Positions 12,178-20,919 of a stretch of DNA of 64,000 nt are shown here, piece after piece. The translations under genes were made by a program, and so were the position numbers. Position 1 is the first letter of the stretch. Each line of letters starts with the position of its first letter. Under the pieces are notes generated by a model. It saw nothing but the letters and a program-made list of their open reading frames with translations. It had not been told where the DNA came from and searched no databases. The stretch comes from Stratiolaelaps scimitus (taxonomy: Eukaryota > Arthropoda > Arachnida > Mesostigmata > Laelapidae), in contig JABWDB010000008.1 in the NCBI GenBank assembly GCA_019614645.1, forward strand, positions 10,750,501 to 10,814,500. Reading direction: 5' to 3'.

Positions 12178-12482
12178 ATGGACGAAAAGAAATTTCTCTT
12201 GACAGCGACTAGAGTTGGTCCGGTAGTTCTCAAAGCCAGTGAGTGGTCTGGTGAAGGCTAAAAGCTAGCCATTTAACCAATGCTCACGTACGGGCGCACG
12301 AAGCACTGCTAACTTGATGGAGTGTGACTTGTCTAGCCCGCAGTCAATATATCATCCTCAGATCTCGACCAGCCCCATGTCACGGGAGAACGAAGTGATC
12401 AATGGGTTTCACCTCGTCGTTTTCCTTCTTGTAATTCACAGATCCTCACGGCGGGGCCGACTTAGTTCAGGCCGGCAGATAG
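12178..12482 (+). CDS. Candidate two-exon micro-ORF, function unknown
   Basis: Model: exon 12178-12238, intron 12239-12441, exon 12442-12482. The ATG at 12178 starts MDEKKFLLTATRVGPVVLKA and runs into a consensus donor (CCA|GTGAGT). The first good acceptor downstream (CTTCTTGTAATTCACAG) keeps the frame and adds NPHGGADLVQAGR before a TAG. Total length is 33 residues. There is no signal peptide or known motif. The first exon could equally be the start of a larger gene whose next exon is elsewhere. In-frame stops lie a dozen codons upstream of the ATG. Support is only splice consensus plus frame. Confidence 0.2.
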
Positions 12483-12483
12483 A

Positions 12484-13770
12484 TATTCTCGGGCCGCCAT
12501 GGTGTTCTCCGTTCGGTTCGGCTAGACTCGATTTCTATACCCGGCCGACGAGCGATCTCGGCCGACGAACGTCGAGCGTATCCGAATTATGCCCGCCTCT
12601 TATCGGCGAAGAACGGAACTCGGTGAAGAAGTTGAGCGTAAGCAGGCCAGACCAAACCGGCCCGTCTCAGTCGTTGCAAGGCAGAGAACACAGGTGAAAT
12701 GCAGTCGACCATAAGCGCGGAAGTAAGAGCGACCGGCCCCTCCGATAGAAAGAACGCCAAAGAACAGACGGCACTGTAGAAGACGGCGGCGACTGTGGAC
12801 CAAAAGCGTCATCGCACCCCCCAAAAGCGAGTCGGTACTGCCAGCGATAGCAGGAGTCGAGAGCGGCGGCGATGCCGGCGGCAGCACCGGCTCCAGCACC
12901 TATTCTCCTCAACAGTAATTACCTCCCCCTCGACGTCGGAGTCGGAATCCACGAAAGGGCTCCGCGGAGGGCCAAGGAGAGAGAGAGAGAGACAACGCGG
13001 TGGTGCGCGGTGCACTCGAGCTCCTTCCTATACGACGAGGACGAAGAAGACGACGACGACGTGAAAATAGAGAAGGAACAGTAGTCAAACAGACAATTAT
13101 TTTCGCCAGAAGGAATCGTCCGCTTTTGAATTTAGACATGCGGCCACTTAAAGGTGCGCTCGACAGGAGAGAAAACGGGGGGCGGGGCCGGGGGAGGGAG
13201 AATCAAGATTTAAATGGAAATAGAACGTGAGGGTGATGGCAGCCTTAACTTCGTCGTCCGCGTAATCGAGATATTATTATACTTGAAGAAGGGTGTATAT
13301 GTAGTAAAAAAAAGTAGAAAATAATAATAAAGATAAATAGATGTCTGTCGTCTACTATTCGACGGCGTTCTGGCGGCACTGGTGCATTGGTCAATGAAAT
13401 AGATCATGTGTAATCGAGCGCGAGTTGACGATAGGAAATATCCAAATTTAATGCAAATGTACGTTGCCTGCTCTCAGTGCTGCAATGATCGATTTTCAAT
13501 AAGCCCTTCATTGTCGTCGCTCTCATCGTCGCATTCAATAGAGAGAAATATCATTACGGCGAATGTCATTCGACTCTGTCTTCCCTGAAAGAGAGTTTTT
13601 TTTTTTTCCGAGCAATCATTTTCACTGATACCTTCTCGTGTGATTGGTAAATCCTATGGCTGGTCATTGAGTAAACGGGGGGCAGGGGCGAGATACAGAG
13701 GGACCCTCCATTGGCGGGAAGTACACCTCTGTTTTGCCATCACGTCGACGAACTCTTTGCCTTCCTCCCC
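12484..13770. other. Unassigned DNA with GA and T tracts
   Basis: A (GA)n run lies at 12977-12992, GAC/GAA triplets near 13036-13065, and a T12 run at 13596-13607. Overlapping frames on both strands are Arg, Ser and Pro-rich and low in complexity. No gene is supported. Confidence 0.35.
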
Positions 13771-13772
13771 AG

Positions 13773-14206
13773 TCAATTCGGGCCTCTTCCGGCGGCTGTA
13801 ACAACCCGACAAGCAGCAACTTCAACCACCTGCTCAAACAGTCAAATTGGCTCAAAGCCATTCGCCCGAGAGCAAGTAAGATAGTTTGGATGTCGGTTGC
13901 TTAGCTAGTGGGACGGGAGGGAGAGAGAGAGAGACAGAGGGAGATAGAGAGAGAGAGTGGGTGAGCGAAGTCTGATAGGAAAACGCACCCGCCCAACGAG
14001 CGACAGAGTCAACGACTCAAGCCCAGAAGCAATAACAGTCAATTACCTCTCCCATTTTTCCGTTTCAGCCGGGGATGCTCGCAGCGATCTCTGACTGCAC
14101 ACAGATCCGTTCAGATGGCACGGTACGGCACGGGATCAGAAGCGAGTTCGATCGGATGGCCGGCCATCGAAGTGATCGCGACGCGGGGGGGGGGGGGGGG
14201 GGCTAG
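13773..14206 (+). CDS. Candidate internal and terminal exons with strong splice sites
   Basis: Model: exon 13773-13875, intron 13876-14068, exon from 14069. The upstream acceptor is a pyrimidine run ending CCTTCCTCCCCAG, the donor is GCAA|GTAAGA, and the second acceptor is CCCATTTTTCCGTTTCAG. All three match consensus well. Two reading frames stay open across the junction. One ends early, at a stop near 14095. The other continues through PGMLAAISDCTQIRSDG and ends in six glycines encoded by the G18 run, with a TAG at 14204-14206. Frame choice cannot be settled by eye and no family is recognised. The exons may also be noncoding. They lie just upstream of the 14515 TATA box, so they would belong to a separate transcript. 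Confidence 0.22.
13919..13958. repeat. Imperfect (GA)n microsatellite
   Basis: GA dinucleotides with CA, GG and TA interruptions, inside the intron of the candidate model at 13773-14206. Confidence 0.85.
14185..14202. repeat. Homopolymer run of 18 G
   Basis: Eighteen consecutive G on the plus strand. Comparable runs occur at 21305-21317 (13 G) and 26913-26931 (19 G). Confidence 0.95.
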
Positions 14207-14304
14207 ATTCGTGACTTGATTCAGCTTCAGTTCGTCGGCGAGTGTTGAATGGACTTAATTGAGTGAACTTTTGAATTCGCTGAATCCATAGAGCAGAATA
14301 ATGT

Positions 14305-14344
14305 GGGAAGGGGCGGCTAGGGCGGTGGGCGGGCGGGGGCGGGG
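14305..14344 (+). other. Potential G-quadruplex cluster upstream of the 14620 gene
   Basis: Seven G-tracts of three to five bases are separated by loops of one to six bases within 40 bp, ending about 170 bp upstream of the TATA box at 14515. With the G18 run nearby, this strand can form several alternative G4 structures. A regulatory role is inference. Confidence 0.5.
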
Positions 14345-14514
14345 TATTATTTACCTAGGAGGATGATTCGGGTCATATTTTTGGTGGTGTTTTTTTTTCG
14401 ATTGCTCACCCTCCGGCGGTGCGCGACGGGACAGCTCGCGCAAACAACACTGCCAGCATTAGCTCAACTGTCCATAATGAGATTAATGACATTTGTGTAT
14501 AGAGATACTCTGAG

Positions 14515-14520
14515 TATAAA
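14515..14520 (+). promoter_or_regulatory. TATA box for the 14620 secreted peptide gene
   Basis: TATAAA followed by T, about 30 bases before a plausible initiator near 14546 (GCATTAC) and about 100 bases before the ATG at 14620. Spacing to a short leader and a signal-peptide start codon makes this the best-placed core promoter in the window. Confidence 0.5.
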
Positions 14521-14619
14521 TGCAGAGCTCACTCGGCGGTGTGCGCATTACGTCGTGTTCATCCGTCCGCTCGAATAGTGACAAGTGGCTTTGGCGGCCG
14601 ACCAAAGCAGCCGCCAATC

Positions 14620-15485
14620 ATGAACGTGAAATTTTTCTTCGTCTTTCTGCTCGTCTGCGTGCTCGGATTTGAATCAGCGTTCAGCGCACATCCTGATGAT
14701 GTGTAGGTGACCCCCAGCGCCAATAGCGGCCTCAGACGAGGCATTGTCTCTTGGCCTTGCTTGTGTAGATTAGCATTCATCCTTGACACTATTTTGCATT
14801 GTTTTTTTTCTCCAACCGTTCTCCTTGTCTTCTATGCTTCCCTGTTGATGATTCAATCGGTGGAACCGTATGCGCTCATTTGAATGCAGTGTTCAAAACT
14901 CAGTTGTATTGCACGTTCTGAGGGTGCAATGTATTTGAAACTCCCGTTACTCAAAACCAGACCTAGCAGGTAAAATATTGCCCCATTCATTAGAAATAGC
15001 ATATGCCTCAGGCTTGCTAGCTGGTATCATGGAGTTTTCGTATACCATTTTTTTTCGCATCCCGACCCGCTCGCATCTCGCCGTTTGTGTCATTTCGTTG
15101 TTTGGTCACCTCCCGTTGTAAATCAGATTTACGAATTCTCAATTGACGATCTTCGACAGGTCGTCGGTGACAACCTAACCTCACTTTAACTTCCGTTACT
15201 CTCCATCTCTCTCTCCCGTCCCCTGGAATTAAAACCGACACCGTGTAAGGGTGTAAAGTGCTGAATGAATAATATGACCTTCCTTCGAATTCAATGAAAT
15301 CTATCTAATGTAATTTCTCATCTCCTCCTTTGCTGGCTTTGAACCCCCTCCTCCCCCCGCTCTCCCCCCGGGCTTCTTGGGACCTTCCCTCTGGTTTCAG
15401 GCGCGCGCATGTGAGGCTGAGACGATCGCCGGACGGAAGCTCAGAGGAAGCTGCCCCGGAACCGCCAGCAGATGACTATCGGTAG
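14620..15485 (+). CDS. Two-exon gene for a short secreted peptide precursor, about 55 residues
   Basis: Model: exon 14620-14702, intron 14703-15400, exon 15401-15485. Exon 1 starts MNVKFFFVFLLVCVLGFESA, a strong signal peptide with likely cleavage after AFSA (residues 20-23), followed by HPDD. A donor GT|GTAGGT lies at 14703. The acceptor at 15400 follows about 80 bases of almost pure pyrimidine ending CTCTGGTTTCAG. Joined in phase 2, exon 2 reads VRAHVRLRRSPDGSSEEAAP and ends DDYR, then TAG. The mature peptide would be about 32 residues: an Arg-rich half with a dibasic RR, then an acidic, Pro-rich half, with no cysteine. This suits a processed secretory or neuropeptide-type precursor, but no family is recognised. 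Use of the alternative donor at 14701 would give a different tail with two cysteines. A TATA box lies 100 bp upstream, and the start context CAATCATGAA matches the 9604 gene. No canonical AATAAA is seen close downstream. Confidence 0.5.
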
Positions 15486-16172
15486 ACGACACTCGGAGGG
15501 CCGGATCCCGGAAGGGCTGTACCAGCCACTAGGGGACGCTGTGCACGGCTCACAAGGCGCTATTGACGACGGAACGATAGGACGATAAGATGAATCACGC
15601 AAATGAAGATACGGAATCTACAATAGCAGACGTGAAGTGGAACAGATTTGCAATGAAATCACGTAGTGACCGTCGCATCGGAATACGAATAGATGCACGC
15701 TATCAATCGAAGCATCATCATCTTATGTGTGGCTTCTCCCAATAGCAATGATCAACATAACACGAACAACAACGACAGCCGAGTAGCAATATTCATAGAA
15801 TGTCTACGGCTGGACTCAATGCGATTCGATCGTTTTAGCTGATAAATATTTGATAATAAGGATCGTGGTAGAATATCTTAACCGGCATACATATTCAACG
15901 ATGGCTAATTAATGGTTATAAGTGACGAATTCGTCGCTGTTCGATGGCTTCATCGAGCGGTATTTTGCAGGTCTGAGAAGGTCGGTCGGCGTAGAAAAGA
16001 TGTCGTTTCGAATCTGCGCTCAAGTCCCGCCTTTGACGAGATGATTAGTAGCGGACATTCACTTGTCAAATTTCTCCGAGTAACATAAAGCATGGTCAGT
16101 TTATAAGGCAAAGTTTTAGTTTTTTTGCTACATCACGGCGCTGCTTGAACTGTTGATAGTACTACAGAATAG
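15486..16172. other. 3' flank of the secreted peptide gene; nothing recognisable
   Basis: Mixed-composition sequence with only AATAAG-like hexamers near 15855 as possible weak poly(A) signals. No long ORF is present. Confidence 0.35.
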
Positions 16173-16630
16173 AACCTAGATAGTTTACCAAATCTGCCCG
16201 TATTCTTCTTCAATTTGGAACTAATGAAAAATGTCGATTTCTATCTTGCGCTCTATAAGAGCCTTGTCATTCCAAAATTTCTTTACTGCTCTCCCGTTTG
16301 GAGGCCCTATCTCAAAAAACATATCCTAGCGCTTGAAAGGGTGCAATCGAAGTTCATCCGAAGAGTCAGTCTGCGTTGTGATGTTCCGAAGGAAGTGGTG
16401 AAGCTTCCCTCCCTAATGACCATATTAGATACTGCGGACCTACGCTTGTTTCAGCGACTAAGACCAAATAGTTCTGTCAAACATTTCGTCCAAACCCGCT
16501 GCGCAGTGGACGTACAGTGCGCACTGCGTCAGTAGCGCGCACCGAAAAGCTAAATAATTTGTTCTCCTGGAGAGTCGCACGTCTCCTACGAGACTCAGGA
16601 AGTGGACATCTGCCATTACCACAATTGTAA
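16173..16630 (+). pseudogene. LINE reverse transcriptase C-terminal fragment, frameshifted
   Basis: The first frame reads through LYKSLVIPKFLYCSPVW, then a PYLKKHILALERVQSKFIRR segment. This matches the conserved thumb and post-thumb region (typically LYKxLVxPxLEYxSxVW and LLERVQRRxxR) of jockey/CR1-type reverse transcriptases. It hits a stop at 16533-16535. From about 16520 a second frame continues TEKLNNLFSWRVARLL to a stop at 16628-16630. This fits the usual C-terminal segment in which an N/F-S-x-RV motif precedes the end, so one small indel separates the two frames. The fingers and palm with the catalytic YxDD motif and the endonuclease are absent through truncation. The exact clade is not determined. 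Confidence 0.8.
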
Positions 16631-16744
16631 AAAATTCACTTCGCTCTACCAATTTATGTAATTTCTTTAATAATCTTTGTACCACCCCCTTTTGGTTAAT
16701 AAAGGTGTATTTGTATTGTAAAAAAAAAAAAAAAAAAAAAAAAA
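16173..16744 (+). mobile_element. 5'-truncated non-LTR retrotransposon (LINE) 3' end with poly(A) tail
   Basis: The segment encodes the C-terminal region of a LINE reverse transcriptase protein, then a short 3'UTR with AATAAA at 16698-16703, then a 25-base poly(A) tract at 16720-16744. This order is the signature of a target-primed insertion. The exact 5' truncation point is not visible; 16173 is the first codon after an in-frame stop. No target-site duplication could be confirmed: sequence after the tail (CTAGGATAG) is only partly like CCTAGATAG near 16175. The long intact A tract suggests a fairly young insertion or an active source family, while the frameshift shows that this copy is dead. 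Confidence 0.85.
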
Positions 16745-17943
16745 CTAGGATAGGATAGCGTTTCGTATATTAGCCGCAAATTTTGCCCATCTTTCACGTT
16801 CACTAAGTACGTGGAATGCTTAGGTTGGGCAAGAAAGGCCAGACGGTTAGGAAGCGTGGTGTGGACATTGGCTTAGATGTATTGATGTGAATATATCTAG
16901 AGTTCCCGGAATCCTACAGTCCCTCCTATCGAAGAGGGAATCAATGGAGCAGGCAGGCGGGCTTTAAACTGCATCGCGGTCACTAACAGGTCATTTGAGT
17001 CCGTAAGGGCCTGTCGGCTGTTTGCTGTGCCGAAACACCATTAGGAGCCGCGGCGTTCGGGCGGCGAGTCCTCGGGCGGTCGAGATAAGATAATGTTCTC
17101 CGGCGACCATAGTCGCCTCAGGACAAATCCGAATCGGAGGTCGCCAACCTTATCCTAACTCAACTGGTGGACGACGAGGCTTTTGGCTGGTAATGAGACC
17201 TAAGGCTGGGAAGGAATCCAGCCAGTTGTCGCGAGTCTAACCAGGGACTAGGGCGAGATGGGAGGTCTTGCTTTTCGTGTCGACTGTCTCGATCTGCAGA
17301 GATTCGTTTTTCCCTTCGTCTGGGGTTGTACCAGAGGGATTTTCTGTAGACGTCGGTCCAGAGAGCTGGGCAAGAGGCAGATGCTAATTAGGGGCTAACG
17401 AAAACCTGCTCCCCGAAAACGAGCCCTCTGCTTATAGTACCAATGTAGTTGACGGGCTGATGTCCGGGCTTGCAGGCATCAGCGGACGAGGTGATGTCCA
17501 GCCTTGCAAGCGACATAAGCTAACTTAGGTTACGGCAGCTATACCATAGGCTCGGTAAGTTGCCGAGTGCAACCGTCCGAATGGACCAACTCGCGCATCG
17601 CGGCTGAGCTCTACGGACGGGCCCTGCCTCAATTGCGACTGCAGTCGTCGATGAGAGACATAGCGAAAGCGAGGGGGAGAAAGAGACTTGTGAGCGTACC
17701 AAGTGCATGAAAACTTTGCGAGTGGAGAAGAGGTGAACTTGCCATCGAATTATGCCATAGATCCCTGTCGCTGGAAAAAGACTACCCCCAATTCATTCTC
17801 TCGCTATCCTACTTTCGTTGTTTCCTGGTCTTCTTCTTGTTCTATCAGGAAGAGAAGCAAAGGGGCACAAAGGAGTTAATCAGCGTCTATCGTGGGGCGT
17901 TCCTGGCACTGCCACCGTTGGCCCAACTACCTCAGGCAGGCAT
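16745..17943. other. Unidentified GC-richer block 3' of the LINE
   Basis: The sequence differs in texture from its surroundings: GC-richer, without microsatellites, and with short internal direct repeats. It could be an old transposable element without a recognisable coding domain. The short sequence AGCTAACTTAGGTT near 17518 recurs with one change near 18718, which might mark element boundaries or be chance. Confidence 0.25.
17458..17516. repeat. Imperfect direct repeat, two copies of about 22 bp
   Basis: TGATGTCCGGGCTTGCAGGC at 17458 recurs as TGATGTCCAGCCTTGCAAGC at 17492, with three differences and a 34-bp period. The first copy also pairs CTGATG with CATCAG around it. Confidence 0.6.
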
Positions 17944-18089
17944 CCCCCAATCCAATATATCAGAGATTGGGGGTATTTGGGATTTGGGTGCAAGCACTAC
18001 GTTCTCGTGTGTGTGTGTGTCCGAGGGGGCCCCATCGGTCTCTCAGCGCTACCGATGGGGCAGAGGTGCCTCGCGACTGCTTCGCGAGG
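17944..18089. other. Three consecutive perfect-stem hairpins
   Basis: Hairpin 1: CCCCCAATC (17944-17952) pairs with GATTGGGGG (17965-17973), 12-nt loop. Hairpin 2: GCCCCATCGGT (18029-18039) pairs with ACCGATGGGGC (18051-18061), 11-bp stem and 11-nt loop. Hairpin 3: CCTCGCG (18069-18075) pairs with CGCGAGG (18083-18089), 7-nt loop. All are perfect and GC-rich, within 146 bp. This may be a structured RNA or part of a transposon end. No known RNA family is recognised. Confidence 0.55.
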
Positions 18090-18630
18090 TGCCGTCTACC
18101 AAATGCTTAGGAAAGGCTGAGGGATCGGTCGTGGGCTTCGAGCTGCGGGTGGCATAGCAGGGAGTAGAGGAGGTACTGATAGAGCTGTGATTCATTACGT
18201 TCTTAAACAGGCACATCGATAAGGCCGCTAGGGGCACCGTTGAGGCAGCTTGCTCCGCGGAAACGGAAGGGGCTCTGCCTCGACGGAATATCAGGGAATA
18301 CCGTGGCAGGGTTATGTAGGTATGGAGGGTTAACGCGTTGATTGGGACATCCCTAGGGACGGTCCAAGCGAACCAGTCAGGGAAGCCATCGATTGGCGTA
18401 CGGATTTGTTCGGCGTCACTGTTCCACGCGCGCGTGCGGGCCAGGAACAGGCCCAGGGAGCTTAAACTTGGGTCGAGTTTAGCCCGATTGCCCCGACTGT
18501 TCTTCATAGCCGTCAACAGAACCTGGGCCCAAGGCGACTGGGTGTTCGACTTGTCAAAGTTACTGGACAGCCTGTCAAACAGGCCTCTAGAATCGGTGGG
18601 ACTCGTGCGACTCGAAAAGGGGATCCGGCT
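18049..18630 (-). CDS. Long open frame of unknown status, about 193 codons
   Basis: On the minus strand the frame is open from just after a TGA at 18631-18633 to a TAG at 18049-18051. There is no ATG near its start. The translation is Ser, Thr, Arg and Pro-rich; the middle (LGLFLARTRAWNSDAEQIRT and on to PINALTLHTYITLPRYS) is better balanced than the ends. It overlaps two of the hairpins. It could be a fragment of a retroelement ORF1 or simply a chance ORF in GC-rich DNA. No zinc knuckle, catalytic motif or membrane segment is visible. Confidence 0.15.
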   Translation of the reverse strand, partial: SRIPFSSRTSPTDSRGLFDRLSSNFDKSNTQSPWAQVLLTAMKNSRGNRAKLDPSLSSLGLFLARTRAWNSDAEQIRTPIDGFPDWFAWTVPRDVPINALTLHTYITLPRYSLIFRRGRAPSVSAEQAASTVPLAALSMCLFKNVMNHSSISTSSTPCYATRSSKPTTDPSAFPKHLVDGTSRSSREAPLPHR

Positions 18631-18639
18631 TCACCTTAC

Positions 18640-19270
18640 ATTTCGTCAGCACTCTCCGGTCGAACTATAGAACTCTCTCTACCACTGCCTCGATGATTTC
18701 CTCGTCTTTCGTGAGCAAGCTAACTTAAGTTGGCGGTAATACTGATGTTAAATACTCCTTCGAGTAGCAGCTGGTCGGTTGTGTTTCGCCAAACTCGGCT
18801 AGGGTATTACCCCCCCCCCGCCTAATGGCTATGCCTGAGGTATTAAATTCTTACTTTCGAGTTTCAAGAAACGTGTACGCATATGTAATCGTAGAAGTAC
18901 TTCCGGGCTTGCATGTGGCAGCCATGAGCTTAACACAGCATCATCCATCTATTGGCTCCTTCACGAAAGCCTGTACCCTTCATACTGTAGCGGATAGGCC
19001 GACCAGCCACCAGATCCCTGTGCAAACAGCACACGCCTTCTGCGATACAGTTACATACAGCTTAGCATCAGGGAAACGAATGCAGTTCGCCTTGTCTATC
19101 TTCATTTATGCGTCTCTGACAAGACTCATACATATACATTCATCTGTAACACGGAATCGTTTTCACAAAGGGTCGCCGCGGATCTAAACGCTCTACACTC
19201 CTTGACGACGTTTGGGTTGCCAAATTTCGAGGTCTCCTATAGTCCATTCTTCATTTCAGTGTCCTTTACT

Positions 19271-19317
<47 letters not shown>

Positions 19318-19840
19318 ACCCTTCTCTCGGTGTAATCTGAATGAAGCTGATAAATGCACTGGGACAGCAATGGCCAGAATGATGACGATGATGACAACGA
19401 CGGCAATGATATCATGATATTGTCGTTGATGATGATATCATCGTTCTGAAAGGCTGAATGCCTCTCTCTCTATCTCTCTCTCTTTCTCTCTTTCTCTCTC
19501 TCTCTCTCTTTCTTTCTCGAGTTAGGGCTTGTAGGAGGGAGACAGATAGGGGATGGGTGTTCGCATTTTTGTGTGAGACCACGACCGTGCCTCAGCCATC
19601 CCGCTAGCCTTTTGGGGTTCGGCTGACTGTTTCGACTCGTTCGCGTGTTCAACACAGCAGTGTTCGTCGTCGTCCTCGTTTGCCCCCCCGCCCTCCATCC
19701 GCGCCCCCGACCTCCGGCCTCTCTCCGAGCGGGAGGACCCGTTTCCGTTGCTAGGACTAGAAGGCAGGAGCCAGTGGTGTCGTGGAACGCCAAGACGGCG
19801 GCAAGCAGGGGGCAGCGAGAAGGAACGCGCAGGGACTCCG
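18640..19840. other. Unassigned DNA with CT tracts
   Basis: Contains a C10 run at 18810-18819, two CT microsatellites and a small palindrome-rich GATGATATCAT segment at 19405-19442. No gene is supported. Confidence 0.35.
19271..19517. repeat. Two (CT)n microsatellites
   Basis: CT tracts at 19271-19314 and 19461-19517 flank a 145-bp unique segment with short GATATCATGATATT-type palindromes. Confidence 0.9.
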
Positions 19841-19842
19841 TG

Positions 19843-20358
19843 AGGAAGGAAGGGAGGGAGGGAGGCAGGCAGGCAGGCAGGCATTGTCATCGAATTGGCG
19901 TTCCTGCAAAAAGTTGCTAATGAAACGTATAATAAATTGTGTTTCGTTTTTCACCAGCATCGAAGGCAGCGAGCTTTCGTAGTCGGGCGGCTCCGTCGAA
20001 AGCGGCAGCACTTTTCGGCGGTTCCGTTCGTTCCTTCATCGGTCCGTCCGTCCGTCCGGTCGACCGACCGATCGTCCGACCGACCGTGCGGTTGTCGGTG
20101 ACTGCCCGGGGGATGGGAGAATGGCGTAAGGATAGAAACTGCGACCAGTTGTTCGGGGGCCCTGCTAAAGAGGGCTGCCCGCCGGGGAAACTCATGGGCT
20201 AGTGAGTGCCGCCATACCAACGTTAGCACGGCCCTGGGTCCCAGTTGGCATCTAGGCAATGGGGGAAGAGGAAACTCTCTCCCTGTATGCAGTGGTGAGT
20301 GGCTCTTGGTTGGTTGGTTGGTCGGTCGGCTGGCTGGCTGGCTGGCTGGCCGGCCGGT
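19843..20358. repeat. Cluster of three different tetranucleotide repeats
   Basis: Within 515 bp: GGGA passing into (GGCA)n at 19843-19883, (GTCC)n passing into (CCGA)n at 20041-20087, and (GGTT)n passing into (GGCT)n at 20306-20358. All are NNGG-type units that differ by single transitions. Similar short tracts recur at 32795-32836 (GGCT passing into TAGC) and 62388-62414 (CCGT). Confidence 0.85.
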
Positions 20359-20919
20359 TCGTGCGCGGATGGGTGGTTGTGTGCTTGTCTGCTGGTTTCC
20401 TCCCCGCCGTTGCTGGTCGCGAGATAAAAGTTTCAATCGAATTGCTTGCTCTCTCACCGCCGCTTTATGTCTGAAGCTTTCCCCGACACAGAACCAGCAG
20501 CCAGTTTAGACGGCTCTCATGTGGCTCCTTCCTTTTCCACGCTTTCTGCCCGCCCTCATCCCCGGCCCACGTCTCCCCGGCCCGCTTTTCCTTCCCCTTG
20601 TTCAGGATGAGATCGGGTGTCGATCAGCAGTTTCACCGACGTCAACCTCATTCTCCACTTAACCTAGTGGGCCGGGTCGACTGCTACCTTCTTCACCCGC
20701 ACTCGGTCGAATGCCACTGACGACTGGCATTGCGGAGAGAGGAACTCAGGCAGCAGGTTTTTCGCTTCTTACCACATCGTCGGCCGACGAACAATCTCGT
20801 TCGCCAACGTTCGCCATCGTCAACTTCGTCGAGCCAGTGATTGCGACCACTGATGTGTACAATGTCCGCGGTTTTTCAGAGGTAGCCAACTAGGTTAGCT
20901 CTTCGACGGAAGCGTGTGG

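Noticed and set aside
13590..13607. T12 run as the poly(A) tail of a minus-strand retroelement
   Set aside because: Adjacent sequence gives no reverse-transcriptase or 3'UTR similarity to the LINE at 16.2 kb.
15990..16030. B-box-like GTTTCGAATCTG as part of a SINE
   Set aside because: No A box at the right distance and no tRNA cloverleaf; a single motif is insufficient.
20259..20294. ATG plus 12 codons to a GTGAGT donor as a first exon
   Set aside because: It directly abuts the tetranucleotide repeat and no in-phase acceptor with open sequence stood out.
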